From Circinella minor (Eukaryota; Mucoromycota; Mucoromycetes; Mucorales; Lichtheimiaceae), in the NCBI GenBank assembly GCA_016758965.1, contig JAEPRB010000186.1, forward strand, positions 1-64,000: 64,000 nucleotides of DNA, in the 5' to 3' direction. A program made the translations under genes and the position numbers. The notes beneath the pieces were generated by a model. That model had not been told where the DNA came from and ran no database searches. It saw only the letters and a program-made list of their open reading frames with translations. Below, piece by piece: positions 1-11,070 of the stretch. How positions within the stretch are numbered: position 1 is the first letter of the stretch; every line of letters begins with the position of its first letter.

Positions 1-232
1 AATTTTATAAGTTAATAAACTTTTATAAATTATTAAATTTTTTGCAATTAAGGAGAAAATTAAAATGATTATTTAAGAATAAAATTTTAAAAGTATATTT
101 TCTAATTTGATATTTTATTTATCTTTTAGAATTGGATATTCGACATTTCTCAGTGACTAGAAACTCTATATAAAAAGTATATCATATTTATCAAACCTAT
201 ACATACCTTTAATCAGATACAAAACGAAACAC

Positions 233-2315
233 ATGATGCAAGTGGCAATCATTCCCGCGGATCATACAGGCGATATATACAGTTTCCTTACACCACTTCT
301 GAGAGAGCTGTTTGTTCTTGAAGATGCTGGCATGAATGTATATTGTAAAGGTGGTCCGCTTCATGTGAAGGTGCATTTGTTCTTAGCTTCAGGGAAGGAC
401 TTGATAGGATGCCAGGAAATTGCGCACCATACTGGGAATAATTCCGAATATGGATGTAGGCAATGGCACATAAAAACAACATCTGAAATTAGTCCCGCTG
501 GTAAAGGACGTGGTCGTTACTACCCTGGAACAATCGCGCCGCCATGTCCGAGTCAAGAACAGATGATGAGTTTGTACGAGGAATGCCAGTAAGTTTAAAT
601 TACATTAACGAATAATTAACCTTTTTTGTTTACTGACTTTTTTTGCTTGTATTGTAATATAGGACTTTGGTATTAAGAAGGCAACTAAATTTGGTCAATT
701 GAAATCTTTCCACGGGTATAGCTTTTTTGGGTTGGATGAAATGCATTGCATTGGGGCCAACGTTACCAGAAAGCTGTGGGATATGATCACCAGAAACTTC
801 GCAACAGACGTGAATTCGACGATCAAACTTCACAATAGACCCTGTTCAAATATAGATAGGGCGATTGTTGATTCAGGATTAACAATACCATCTAGAATTT
901 TTGAAGGAGCATTTAGAGGTATGTATACATTTTTTTTATGTATACCTGTATGTTAAATTAATTTATCAACATTTATTAACATACTTATTTCATTGATAGA
1001 CGTTTCAAAAAAGGCAGGCCTTATGCATTCCGTCAACTGGATTATGTTCCTTCAGATAATAGTCCCAACACTTGTGTTTGAGCAGCTAGTAGAAGAATAT
1101 AGTCGAGATTTAGATCAGGTCCAAGTTTTAATGTCTCTTGTAATAGGATGTACCTTGTCCTTACAATGGAAAATTGACAGAGAAGATCACTCTAATATAA
1201 AAAAGTAAGTGTAAATTTTTTTATTTGTTTATTGAATGTTAATAAAATTAACCAATAATTTGATTATATTTAAACATTTACATGCATGGCACTTACGTAT
1301 GAAGAACCACATGGATCATAATTTATATACGGTGAATTTTCACTTGCTTCGTCACTTTCCTGATATAATCGAAAAGCTGTGCCCCTTGCGTGGCTACAGT
1401 ACTAGATCAGTAGAGCGCGCAATTGGTTAGTATATTATTACTGAATACCCTATTGCTACACTAAATATATACTTACTATCTGTTTGCGCATTATAGGGTT
1501 TTTCAAACGTCATATAAAACTTCGTGTCCGACCTGGAGCCAATGCTGCTAAGATGATTAAACGTCAACTACTCATGCATAACTTCGAGCGCGTATATAAG
1601 AGCGATGATCCACTAGAAGAACTCCCATCAAATCAATATATCGTACCTGATGAAGATGAAGAATACGAAGAAATAATTTTATGGAACCACCATGGAGCAA
1701 GTGTCACTGATTATAACGCAAAATATAATATTGAATACTTGACAAATTATTGGCATTACCAGTTTCGTGATAACCAGGTACTTCACAGTGTCCTAGACAA
1801 CAACATTCGCATCAGAAAACAATTGCTAAAAGGTGATATCATATTCCGTTGCCAAGAATACCCAAGCACAGCAAAAAAACTGAATACTTTGGTTAAATTG
1901 ATAATGCCAACTACATCTGGTTCGGGAATGTTCTTTGGAGACCTATTGCTGTTTTTCACACACACCTGTGAGGGTACAATTTCATACCAGTAAATGTAAA
2001 ACATACACATATATAAATAGATTACTTACCTTTTTTATAATTTTAGGCATTGAGCATCCCCTATGTTTGCTGAAAGTTTATGGCAACATTAGGATGACGG
2101 AATATGGCGCACAAAGAACAAAAAAGGGCGTCCCATTTGGCTTTTGTATAAGCAGCAATACAAGTACTTCTGACAAGCTTTATGTAACGCACACTAACAA
2201 TCTAAAGACCAATGCTGGATTGCTTAAATCCTCATTGCATGATGGCCGGTATTATTTGGTTTTTCCTGAAATGATACCAGGTGACATTAAGCTGGGGGAT
2301 ATCAACAACATTTAG
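233..2315 (+). pseudogene. CACTA/tnp2-like transposase, probably decayed
   Basis: Open blocks at 233-588, 663-918, 1000-1204, about 1230-1425, 1497-1990 and 2046-2315 read together like the C-terminal half of a tnp2-type (En/Spm, CACTA superfamily) transposase. The first block has the IIPADHTGDIYSFLTPLLREL segment followed by a short Cys/His stretch; a later block has YTVNFHLLRHFPDIIE and GPL-like CPLRGYSTRSVERAIG, which fit the family's conserved tail. The joins at 918/1000 and 1425/1497 use normal GT-AG introns and keep frame. The joins at 588/663 and around 1204/1305 do not keep frame, and the frame also changes near 1960. I therefore read it as decaying, though unusual splicing is possible. 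The N-terminal half is not in the window, and no element ends were found. Family assignment is by eye from motif order; moderate confidence. Confidence 0.5.
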
Positions 2316-3721
2316 ACTCCACAACTAACTATCATCCCACCAATTTCAATATTCCCTTCCAAAAAGATTTTTTTATTTCCTTTTTTATCAAAACTTTTGT
2401 GCATCATCTCATTTGCAAACACTCAAGTTCTTTATAACACCACAATACTTCACTTTCTTTTTTTAATTCTATTGACCAGCATCATCTTTCTTTTTATTCA
2501 TTTTGTCTTCAATTTTTTCTCTATCCACATTCCTTATATGAATCTTCGTTTTCCTCTACTTATTTAGCTTCTACTAATAGTTTTTCCATGCCTACTTCTT
2601 TTTCAAAACTTAAGTCTCCCATATATCATAAGATTATTACCCTCAATTTTTGTTTAACCCATGTATATCTTTCATTATTCCCCTTAGTTCCCAAAAGTGG
2701 ACTTACTTCTGGTCTTCACCAATGCATTATACTCCTCGCAATGTTTGGTTTCGTCCATTCCATTAATCCATCTCTCGTCGCACATAACTCCATTCCATTC
2801 TACCTCATATCTTTACCACAAACCTCTGTTCTCTATGTTTATCTAGTCCTAATTCTATTTCTCATTTTTTGTATTTATGCCCAAAAAAATGGATGGTCTG
2901 GCAACAAATGTGTGCAGACATTCTTTTAATTTCTTTTACTCCAACTATAATTTACCATGCTTTATTTTCCTTCTCCTTTCCTAATACACCATCTTTCCTT
3001 AATAATATGCTTATATTCTCTTGTATTTTTCATGGCATCTGGTAGGCTCACTACCAATTCATCTTTGATGATATTCCTTTCGATCCCGATAGGATTTGCC
3101 ATTTATTTACTATCAACTTTCTCGATTTCGACAAGTTGTTTATCATCCTCCATAATTCTGGTAGATCTAACATATTATATTAATATCTATATTTATTTTA
3201 TGCTGTACTATCCTTCTTTATTCTAATCATATTGATCTCTTTGTGTTTACTTTCCCTTTTTTTCTCTTCGAATATTTTCCTTAGTCTTGACCACTTATCT
3301 AGTCCAATCGAAGTAGTTAAATAAAAATGAGCTTCGGCTCCCTACAAAAAAAAAAGTGCCAACTTTACCAACTTCCACAACTCAAACAAATAAGGAAAAA
3401 CGATTGTAGTAAAAGTTTGAACAAAGTTAAAGCTCACACTTATTGCTTTCATTATGATTGCCAATGGGCAAACGATCCAGAGTGTTGAGACAGATTCGAT
3501 GAGAAATGCATTGATGACTGGGTAAACTGCAAGAACTACATTAGGAGATTAACATTGGTTAAAGAGTTATTTTGCAACCTTATTATATACAACACGCGCT
3601 ATTTATTATTGATAAATTTTGACCTTCCGCCATTACAAAAAACAAAAAGATATTTAGACTCCTTTTCCTTTTTTGTCAAAAAGATTTTGTCCCAAATGTC
3701 CCAAATGTCCCAAGAATTTCC
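2316..3721. other. Intergenic, T-rich, decayed repeats
   Basis: There is no intact gene. The stretch holds the decayed minus-strand coding traces described separately and a short Cys-containing plus-strand frame at 3327-3488. It also holds a triple tandem TCCCAAATG word near 3690. Confidence 0.5.
2580..3340 (-). pseudogene. Traces of a decayed protein-coding gene, unidentified
   Basis: The plus-strand reading frames here look like hydrophobic proteins only because the strand is T-rich. Read on the minus strand, short stretches look like real coding sequence interrupted by stops and frame changes: LDKWSRLRKIFEEKKRES near 3290, then LVVSLPDAMKNTREYKHIIK near 3040. They are rich in charged residues and resemble transposon or gag-like proteins in style, but I cannot name a family. 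It may belong to the same element as the neighbouring tnp2-like gene. Confidence 0.25.
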
Positions 3722-3954
3722 CATGGTGTATATGTAAACATTATATCCTATATGTTTTGCCATTGATAAAATAATATATCAACGCATCTGTCAAATAGTA
3801 TTAATAAAGAAGACAGACTTCTCTATTATTAAGAGTCATTGAAACATACCATGAAACACCAAAATGTCAGTGAAATATAGTTGAAGTATGCTATATCTAA
3901 ATATATAATATTAAATGACCGTTATTATGAAGCCATTGTACGTTAGATACAACA
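3722..3954 (+). repeat. Dispersed 230-bp repeat, copy 1 (inverted to 5401-5630)
   Basis: This segment matches the reverse complement of 5401-5630 over nearly its full length, with scattered substitutions. Shared anchors include GTCAAATAGTATTAAT and AAGAGTCATTGAAACATAC. This copy lies outside the Mutator-like element, directly next to the Harbinger remnant; the other lies inside the element. No terminal inverted repeat or clear target duplication was seen, so the repeat type is unknown. Confidence 0.7.
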
Positions 3955-3956
3955 GT

Positions 3957-4450
3957 GACTCAGTAGCAGTAGTTTCTGATATCTGGAAGTATTCGTCGAG
4001 AGAATCAGCACTAGCAGAATAGGCGAATTGATGAAGTGCTGCTATAGTTTTGATATGTGGCGATATACCATATTTATTAGCAGTGTTTATCTTTTACTGA
4101 AAATAACTGACATCGTCCACTATTCTATCCATGATTCGTAGAAACAATTGCTTATGCATTCTGAATCAACGACAGAATTGTTTTCTTATATATTTTGAGT
4201 CGCTTATGAAATAATCGTTCATCAAATGATTATGAGATTCTTCATAGTTACACTCAACTGTACCCAAGCGGCCAAGAACAGAACCACCCCACTTGTGTTT
4301 GTGTAAGTTTTCTAACTCATGCTCATCCTCTTTGATACAAGACTGAAATTCTCATATTTGGTTTTCTTCTTCCTAATAATGCTCAAGAAGGTTGAAATTA
4401 AGATCAATATTAAAATATTCAGCTTAGTAGTTGTTATCAAAGGACATTAT
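3957..4450 (-). pseudogene. PIF/Harbinger-type transposase remnant
   Basis: One minus-strand frame from 4450 to 3957 reads as the N-terminal part of a PIF/Harbinger nuclease. It opens with MSFDNNY, then shows the family's GG-S-GR segment (WGGSVLGRLG), the DYF..S.KYIRKQF stretch, FRMHKQLFLRIMDRIV, and AALHQFAYSASADSLDEYFQ followed by TATESL. That order matches the region preceding the DDE domain in PIF/Harbinger proteins. At least five stops interrupt it, so it is dead. The catalytic half is absent: the sequence changes at 3954 to the dispersed 230-bp repeat, which may have replaced or interrupted it. Identification is by motif recognition and the frame is unambiguous. Confidence 0.7.
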
Positions 4451-4632
4451 GATTAAGCTTTTTTTGTTTACAAAAAGAAGAAAGGAAGAAAAAACAAAAT
4501 GCAGGAACAATAATTTTTTTTAGCTCCTCCATATAGCAACTTACTGGTGGAGAAAAATCATTGGGGTTGCTAAAGCGAATGTATTTTCATTCTAAAATAG
4601 AAACGATTTTACCACTGCTGCTGGGGTTGCAA

Positions 4633-4641
4633 TTTATTATA
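4633..4641 (+). repeat. Left target-site duplication of the MULE
   Basis: The 9-bp sequence TTTATTATA abuts the left terminus and is identical to 11131-11139. Confidence 0.88.
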
Positions 4642-5069
4642 GGGAATTGCTACGGACACCCCATATTTTGCTTACAGACACCCCACAAATAAACAGTTAT
4701 CAAATAAGTTCTTAGACCATATAACTATAGTAACAGCGTTGTCAATACCAATAGCGCTTGTTTGATCGCACATATGTAACATTAAAAGTATATATGATTC
4801 CTTGTTTGTCTTGCTTTCATAAGGCCTACAATTCCCACTTGTGTACATAAATATAGTAAGAAACTATAAGAAATATTGATTGCTATTATAAAAAGTCAAG
4901 CTGATAATATAAGTTTCATAAACATTTATAAGTCATATAACGATAATAGCTGTAAAGATAGTGTATAAATGGCTGGATACAATGTGATTAATATATATCA
5001 ATTTGTTGTATGCCCTTGAAAAAATATAAAAGTGGGGTGGCCGTAATAGCTGAAATTACTGGGTACTGT

Positions 5070-5290
5070 GAAATTTTGTGCAGATTTGGGAATTTTCGTG
5101 TAGCGCCACGTTACACTGTATACTTGTACTGTAAATTTTTGTGCAGAATAAATTTTGTGCAGTATTTTTTCGTGCAGATTATATTTATAGTGTATTTTTT
5201 GTGTAGTTTTATCATATATGCATTTTTTGTGTAGTGATTTTTTGTGCAGTTTACAACTTTTTAAAAGTCTTTATAAAAATTTTGTGTAGA
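5070..5290 (+). repeat. Left subterminal TTTTGTGYAG word array
   Basis: About nine copies of the word TTTTGTGCAG or TTTTGTGTAG (two have TTTTCGTG) occur at irregular spacing of 15-45 bp inside the left arm of the MULE. Arrays of this kind near transposon ends are commonly transposase-binding sites; that role here is inference. Confidence 0.7.
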
Positions 5291-5400
5291 TTACTTACAG
5301 ATCCTTTTAACAATATCACACAAGGTAGTTTTTATAATTTTGATACAAATACTTATCCACAACGTCTGTGTATTTAGATTATCAATAAAATATAGATGTT

Positions 5401-5630
5401 GTTGTATCCAACGTACAATGGCTTCATAATAACAGTCATTTAATAATATATATTTAAATACAGCATATTTCAAATATGTTTCACTGACATTTTAGTATTT
5501 TACAGTATGTTTCAATGACTCTTAATATTAAAGAAGTCCGTCTTCTTCATTAATACTATTTGACAGCTGCATTGATATATTATTTTATTAACGGCAAAAC
5601 GTATAGTATATAATGTTCACATATACCATT
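5401..5630 (-). repeat. Dispersed 230-bp repeat, copy 2 (inside MULE)
   Basis: This is an inverted match to 3722-3954, roughly five bases in six identical by eye. It lies within the left arm of the MULE, so it either inserted after or was carried by the element. Confidence 0.7.
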
Positions 5631-6432
5631 GTCATTATTCATCGTCATTAACAAATCAGAAGACTATCATTGTTTCATACACCCATATTGATATACCCGA
5701 CCATTGATTAGGATTTAATATAAATAGTGATAATATTTTATTATAATAAACTTCAGTTCAATTATTGTTCTTTTGGGTCTCGTTGACTTATTACTGTCTC
5801 TTTTATTTATTAATTTCGATTGATATAACAGATGTCTTTTTGACACTTTTAATAATTTATGATGTATTTATATTAGGAAAGATATAATTTAATTGGAATG
5901 TAAATAAATCTAATAGAAAAAAAAAGATACTCTATATATATAGATATATATTCTTAGCTCTACTAATAATAAAAGTTATCAAAGGTAACGAGTTGATGTC
6001 TGATGTCAAGTTTATTATTATGTGTAATATAAATTATTTGATATGTAAGAATTTCCACAAGAATTGTAATTTATTTTTTTATGCGTATATTATTTATATA
6101 AAGAAAATTAGTATATAAATAATATAATTTATAACTAGTTTTTTTTTTACCAAGTAGGTATCTTTATTTGTATACGTAAATATTTTTGACATACATTTGA
6201 TTATTCTATCGCATTGATCATACACATACTGTAATTATGAATTTAGTGACAACTAGTGTTAATCAAATTCTGTAGCTTTAAATAGTTATTTATGTATATA
6301 TTTATTAAAGATATGGATGCAAATAAGATAATAATATTACAATAGTATGTAATGAAGGAAAAAGAAAACAAAAAAGAAAAATTATAGATGAGAATTAGAT
6401 ATTAAAAGATAAAAGAAAGAACAAAAAAAAGG

Positions 6433-9400
6433 TTAATAAGGTAATGGGGTGATAAAATCGTTGTAAAGTTCAAGCCAGCCTGTCTTGATATGTAGATCAT
6501 TAATTTTGTCAATGTAATTGGGGTCAAGAGGGGGCCATGTAAAAACTTTGGAGTAAACCTTTCAATTATTGTTATGAATAAACTGAACATCAAGAATGTG
6601 GTTTCCTTTCAGATATAATATGCAAGGATCGGGAAGATTATCTGATTCATTGAGGCCTCTTGGGTCAGATAGAAATGGTAAATAGGTACAATCTTGAAAG
6701 CCGGTGTCAGAATATATAATGACTGGTACATTACATACTTCAGCAAGAAGTTGACTGCATTAATAGAGCCGGAAATAGTTGTCAGAACTAATATTCCAAT
6801 CACCACGCAGCTTTAGAATTTCCATGAGTTCATAAACTTCTTGAGAGCCAAAAATAGTATTGAAATAATCTATTTCTTGAAGAAGTTTTACTTCCATTCC
6901 TTCTTTGATCTTTTTCCAAGCTGATTCATCATCATAAAGATTATATGCTGTTGCCCGCCAACCACAATTACCATCACTCGCAGGACTGTACAGACCAGAT
7001 ATGACACCTGCTTCTGAAGGGAAGTTTAGTCGTCTTGTAAGATCATCAGGGCTCCTTGGTAACAAACGTATTTCACGAAATAGCTTTTCTCTTTCAGGAT
7101 CTTGAACAACTTGACTATTAATATTGGATGATGAACTAAAAAAAAAGTGAAGTTAATTTACTAATCAATATACATATATATATACAACTTCCTAATATCA
7201 ATTAAAATATACCTGAAACTATCTCTTTATTTTCTTTTTTCAAGGCGAGCACCGCTTTTGGCTTTTGTGGCTTTCTTTACTTTGTTTCTTGCAATTTCAC
7301 GTTTTTAGCAAGTGTGTTTCGTCTATTTTTTGCCTCTTCTCGCTTTTTTTCTACCGCTGTGCCTTCATTTGGTACTTCTTTTGCTCTTTCTTTAATTTGT
7401 CTTTTTTCTTTTATTATACTATCTTCTTGATCATCCTCTGAATCTTGTATTTTTTTGTTTTTATTTTGGACCGCTTCTTTTATTAACTGTTCATTATCCA
7501 TGTCACTATCACTATCAGTTTCCATTCTACTTCGGTTGTTGTCCTCATGACCAATAATATCAGTATTATACATGCTGTTACTATTACTGTTGCTGCTATT
7601 ATTATTGTCATTGTTATCACTGTTGTCATGGTCAGTATTATTGTCCTTCCTGTTATTATTATTGTCATTGTTGTTATTATTATTGTTCTTGCTATTTGTA
7701 CCTATAAACAATCAATACAATAATTATCAGTGGTTAGTATAGTCTTGACATACATGTTTACTTCTATAATATTCTAATTTATATTAATAAAATAATCTTA
7801 GATGACTTACTGCGTAATTTTTTTACTGTTCTTCTTTTTTTGCCAAGTAGCTTCGAGGTTACATCTGGTGCACGACTGTCATTAACTGTCTTTCTTTTTC
7901 TTCTACTTGTTTTTCTATAGATAACATTTAATATAAATAACATTTTAGTATATTGCATTTTTGATATTACATAGGATAATAATGATAATAAAATGATTAC
8001 CTTGGAGTTGTGTTATAGTTAATTTGAAAACCTTTGGCTATGCGCTCGAAATTAGCAGCATCATTTTTCAAGTAAGAAAAAATACGAGGCAAAGTATCTA
8101 ATATTGATTGCTTGGTTTGAACGATTCTGTAGAGGTCTCGGTGAAAACTTTCTGTTCCATTAAAAGTCCTAATATGATGATCTTGTAGCTCTGGTTGTAA
8201 AACTTCATGTGATCTAAAAATCATTACTGCGTTCATTGGCTGCGTCCACCAATTGATCCAGTTCTTCACTCTAGGAAATTCTCTCAGAATCATGTTTGCA
8301 GTGTTCTGAAATACAGCTATTGTCATTGCAGTATATAAGAGGTAGGTATAGTCAATGAATTCCTCGCGCCGTTCATGGATAACTACAGCTCCATTTTTGG
8401 ACACTCGTTCAACGCTTTGTTGATAATGAAAATAGCACCCCTTCAGAAGATTCCTTGCCAGAACTCGTGCTAATGGAAAGCTCTCTTCAAAAGCAGCGAT
8501 AAATCCAGCTCTTTGTGCTGCTGAAAAGTCAACAACCATCCCAGAAAAGTTTGATGTGCCGTTTGTATTAACAAAATCATACATTCCAAAGGTTCTAAAA
8601 AGTGCCATAAAGTATGCCTGGAAATGTGTGGAAGATTGCCCATCGAGTACTGCTTGATAGATTACTGAGTACTTTCCTAACTCCTGGAAAAACATGGTGG
8701 TTGTACACAGGTAAAAACCATCTTGAAAACAACCAAAGGTAACATCTGTGACCATTAGATTCGCCGAGAAATCTACACGAGATAAAATATCTGGGCAGCA
8801 GAATGGTATACATGTCATACCTGATAATATCTCCATCCCTCGCTGAAAATATCCTGGACAAGATTCTTCTAGAGTTTTAAGATTATCTAAAAGACCTTCA
8901 ACACTAGCACCAGTCATTTTGCTTGTTCAGATACTATGATTTTTAAAAATGACTCGTCTTGCATAGTCTACTTTGCCAAGATGCTGAAAATTTTGATCCA
9001 ATTCACATACTGGTCTTGGTGGGTGTTGCGGTCTAACAGCACAGGTTCTGACTTGTAACCCTTTTGGAGTTTCATCTATAAACTCCTGGACACAGAGAAC
9101 AAGAGCTCGAAGGCCCTTTATAGTACAATGGAGCGGTTCGAATTGATCATGTGTGTGTGTCCCAGTATGCTTCAAAAAGCCTTTACCTTGTAATAACTTG
9201 ATATTCACCATAACGGAACATCCAATAATTGTCAAAGCGTTTGGAGACCCACAATTTTTAGCTTTACACCCCCCAATAGCCTTGGACTCCATAGCGCCTT
9301 CACTGCTTGCTGGCCTAAATGTGGTCTTGCATTCTTCACATCTTAATGCATGTAAACAATGCTTGTTTACGCTCAAACTGCGACCATTGTCAATTTTATA

Positions 9401-9436
9401 TTGGTTATCATAGAAAAGTTGCCATCCAATATCCAT
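6433..9436 (-). pseudogene. MULE transposase fused to OTU protease domain, disrupted
   Basis: Read from 9436 downwards. The N-terminal part has a Cys/His zinc-binding module (CEEC, then GCKAKNCG and HTGTHTH) like the WRKY-GCM1 or FLYWCH fold of MULE proteins. The transposase core follows: first Asp in LMVTDVTFG, second Asp in GMVVDFSAAQR, the C-x2-H motif GCYFHYQQ and a Glu in NGTESFHRD. A basic linker and an Asn-rich linker follow across introns (8000-7915, 7810-7702, 7212 to about 7136). Last is an OTU domain with catalytic-type SDGNCGWRATAYNLY near 6970 and a later GNHILDV His segment. In-frame stops lie at 8927-8929 (TGA), 6760-6762 (TAA) and 6562-6564 (TGA). A frame slip lies near 7300. 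An upstream ATG (about 9517) is cut off by TAA at 9479-9481. The family and fusion are clear; the protein is not expressible as one chain. Confidence 0.82.
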
Positions 9437-9724
9437 ATAACATACAAGATTTTCCCCTTCTTGTAAAAGTATAGTTTCTTAGTGATAATCGCCATTTGGA
9501 AATTTAGTAAAAGACATAGTAAAAATACTAAGAATAAATAAAAAGGACTGAAGCATTTGATATAGTAAAGATTATACCTTTAATAATATTATTGATAAAA
9601 GTTATGTTGTGTAAATAAAACACTCATACTTATTAAAATATTGCCTTTTTATAGTTTTACGTGAATATGTGTTACTAATTATTAATCCATTGTTTCAATC
9701 TGAGTATTTGTCATGGTCAAAATC

Positions 9725-9950
9725 GACCAATATCAACTCTTCTTTTTACACACTTCTTTAGATTATTTTTATTTAAAACAATCATCGTCATGATTTCCTT
9801 TTTGGAAACTCTTTCCGATTATTTTCAAACTAATTGTTAATAAATTTGACCAATATTAGCCCTTTTTTACTTACTTCTTTAAATTATTTTTATTTAAAGC
9901 TATCATCGTCATGATTTCCTTTTTAGAAACTCTTTCTGATTATTTTATTT
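9725..9950 (+). repeat. Tandem duplication, about 123-bp period
   Basis: Two diverged copies begin GACCAATAT at 9725 and 9848 and share ATCATCGTCATGATTTCC and the following GAAACTCTTTC. A third, partial copy follows to about 10005. It lies upstream of the MULE gene, inside the element. Confidence 0.65.
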
Positions 9951-10317
9951 TAAAAATACGTAATTACATACTGTCATTATTTCCTTTTTCAATACCTCTT
10001 ATGATCTTGTGATTCATAATAATTTCTCAGTTGAAAATTACATCATAATCATCATTATCATTATATATTATATTTCCCAGCACTCTCAGAAAAAATACAA
10101 ACATCCCATCACAATTATTAAACAAAACATTATCTTTTACTACGTTATCTTTTATTCTTTTATTTTCCCTTTATTACTTTTGTTTTATTTTGCTTGATAT
10201 TAGTGCGCCATAAAAAATATTATGACAACTTCTGCGCGTATGCGATATCAATGTTAAAAAAATATTCTGATCTATTGATTCAACAGGGTAGATAATTGAT
10301 ATTTTTTATAAAATAGT

Positions 10318-11070
10318 TTTAAACTTTGTGCAGTCAGGGGGGTTTTTTTGTGCATAATTATTTTTGGGTGCACTAAATTTTTGGGTAGTAAACCTTCCTT
10401 ATTTGGATTTTTGGGTACTTAGCCACTGAAATTTGGGTACTTCGCCACTGAACGAGCCCAGAAGTACCCAAAAAGTACCCAAAAGTGCCTGAAGGAAGGT
10501 ACCTTTTTTTTTTCTTTTTAGATTTTTATTTATTTTTGAGTACTATGATGCACCTCATTCAGCTTAATAATAATACCCTATACTCTAGTCAACATTATCA
10601 GTTATAAATTTTTATATGATATTAAAATTTAATAGCAAAAAATAACAAGAATAAGAGTAAAGCTATAAGGCCCAAAAAGACTCAAACATTGACTTCTTCT
10701 ATTTTACTTGTACCAAAAATTGACTGCTCTACTTTTATTGCCGAAAATGGAAGTACCCAAAAATTATGGCACCCTTTATTTTTGTGCAGGAATTTTTTGT
10801 GTAGATTCTCAGATTTCGTGTAGGTTTTATTTGTTTATACATTATGTCATTTTTTATGGGTTATAAAACTATTTATGAAAGAGTTTCTATACTTAATACT
10901 ATTTTCTATTATTATTTTTATATATTTTTATAAAAAGGTAGTAAGAAAACTTGACAATAAGAAAAAAAGTGTTATAATTATTATTGACTATGTGCAATAT
11001 ACCCGCGGACTGCTTTTCCTCCTCGCTTTTCCTTATTTGGGAGAGCGACCGAATATGGAATCTGCACAAA
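10318..11070 (+). repeat. Right subterminal TTTTGTGYAG words
   Basis: The same word seen in the left arm recurs near 10325, 10345, 10783, 10795 and 10812 on the plus strand. It recurs once on the minus strand near 11060 (ATCTGCACAAAATATT), inside a small CCGAATAT...ATATTCGG hairpin. Presence in both arms links the words to transposition. Confidence 0.6.
10365..10510. repeat. Hairpin of TTTTGGGTAC words inside the MULE
   Basis: Four plus-oriented copies of TTTTGGGTAC-like words are followed by two minus-oriented copies (AAGTACCCAAAA). They are bracketed by ACCTTCC and GGAAGGT, so the block can fold back on itself. A further inverted copy is at about 10747. It could be a small nested foldback element or part of the MULE's right arm. 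Confidence 0.55.

Noticed and set aside
2588..3226. Two plus-strand frames of 89-113 codons that look like membrane proteins
   Set aside because: Hydrophobicity comes from the T-rich strand. There is no start context or family motif, and the minus strand shows better coding character.
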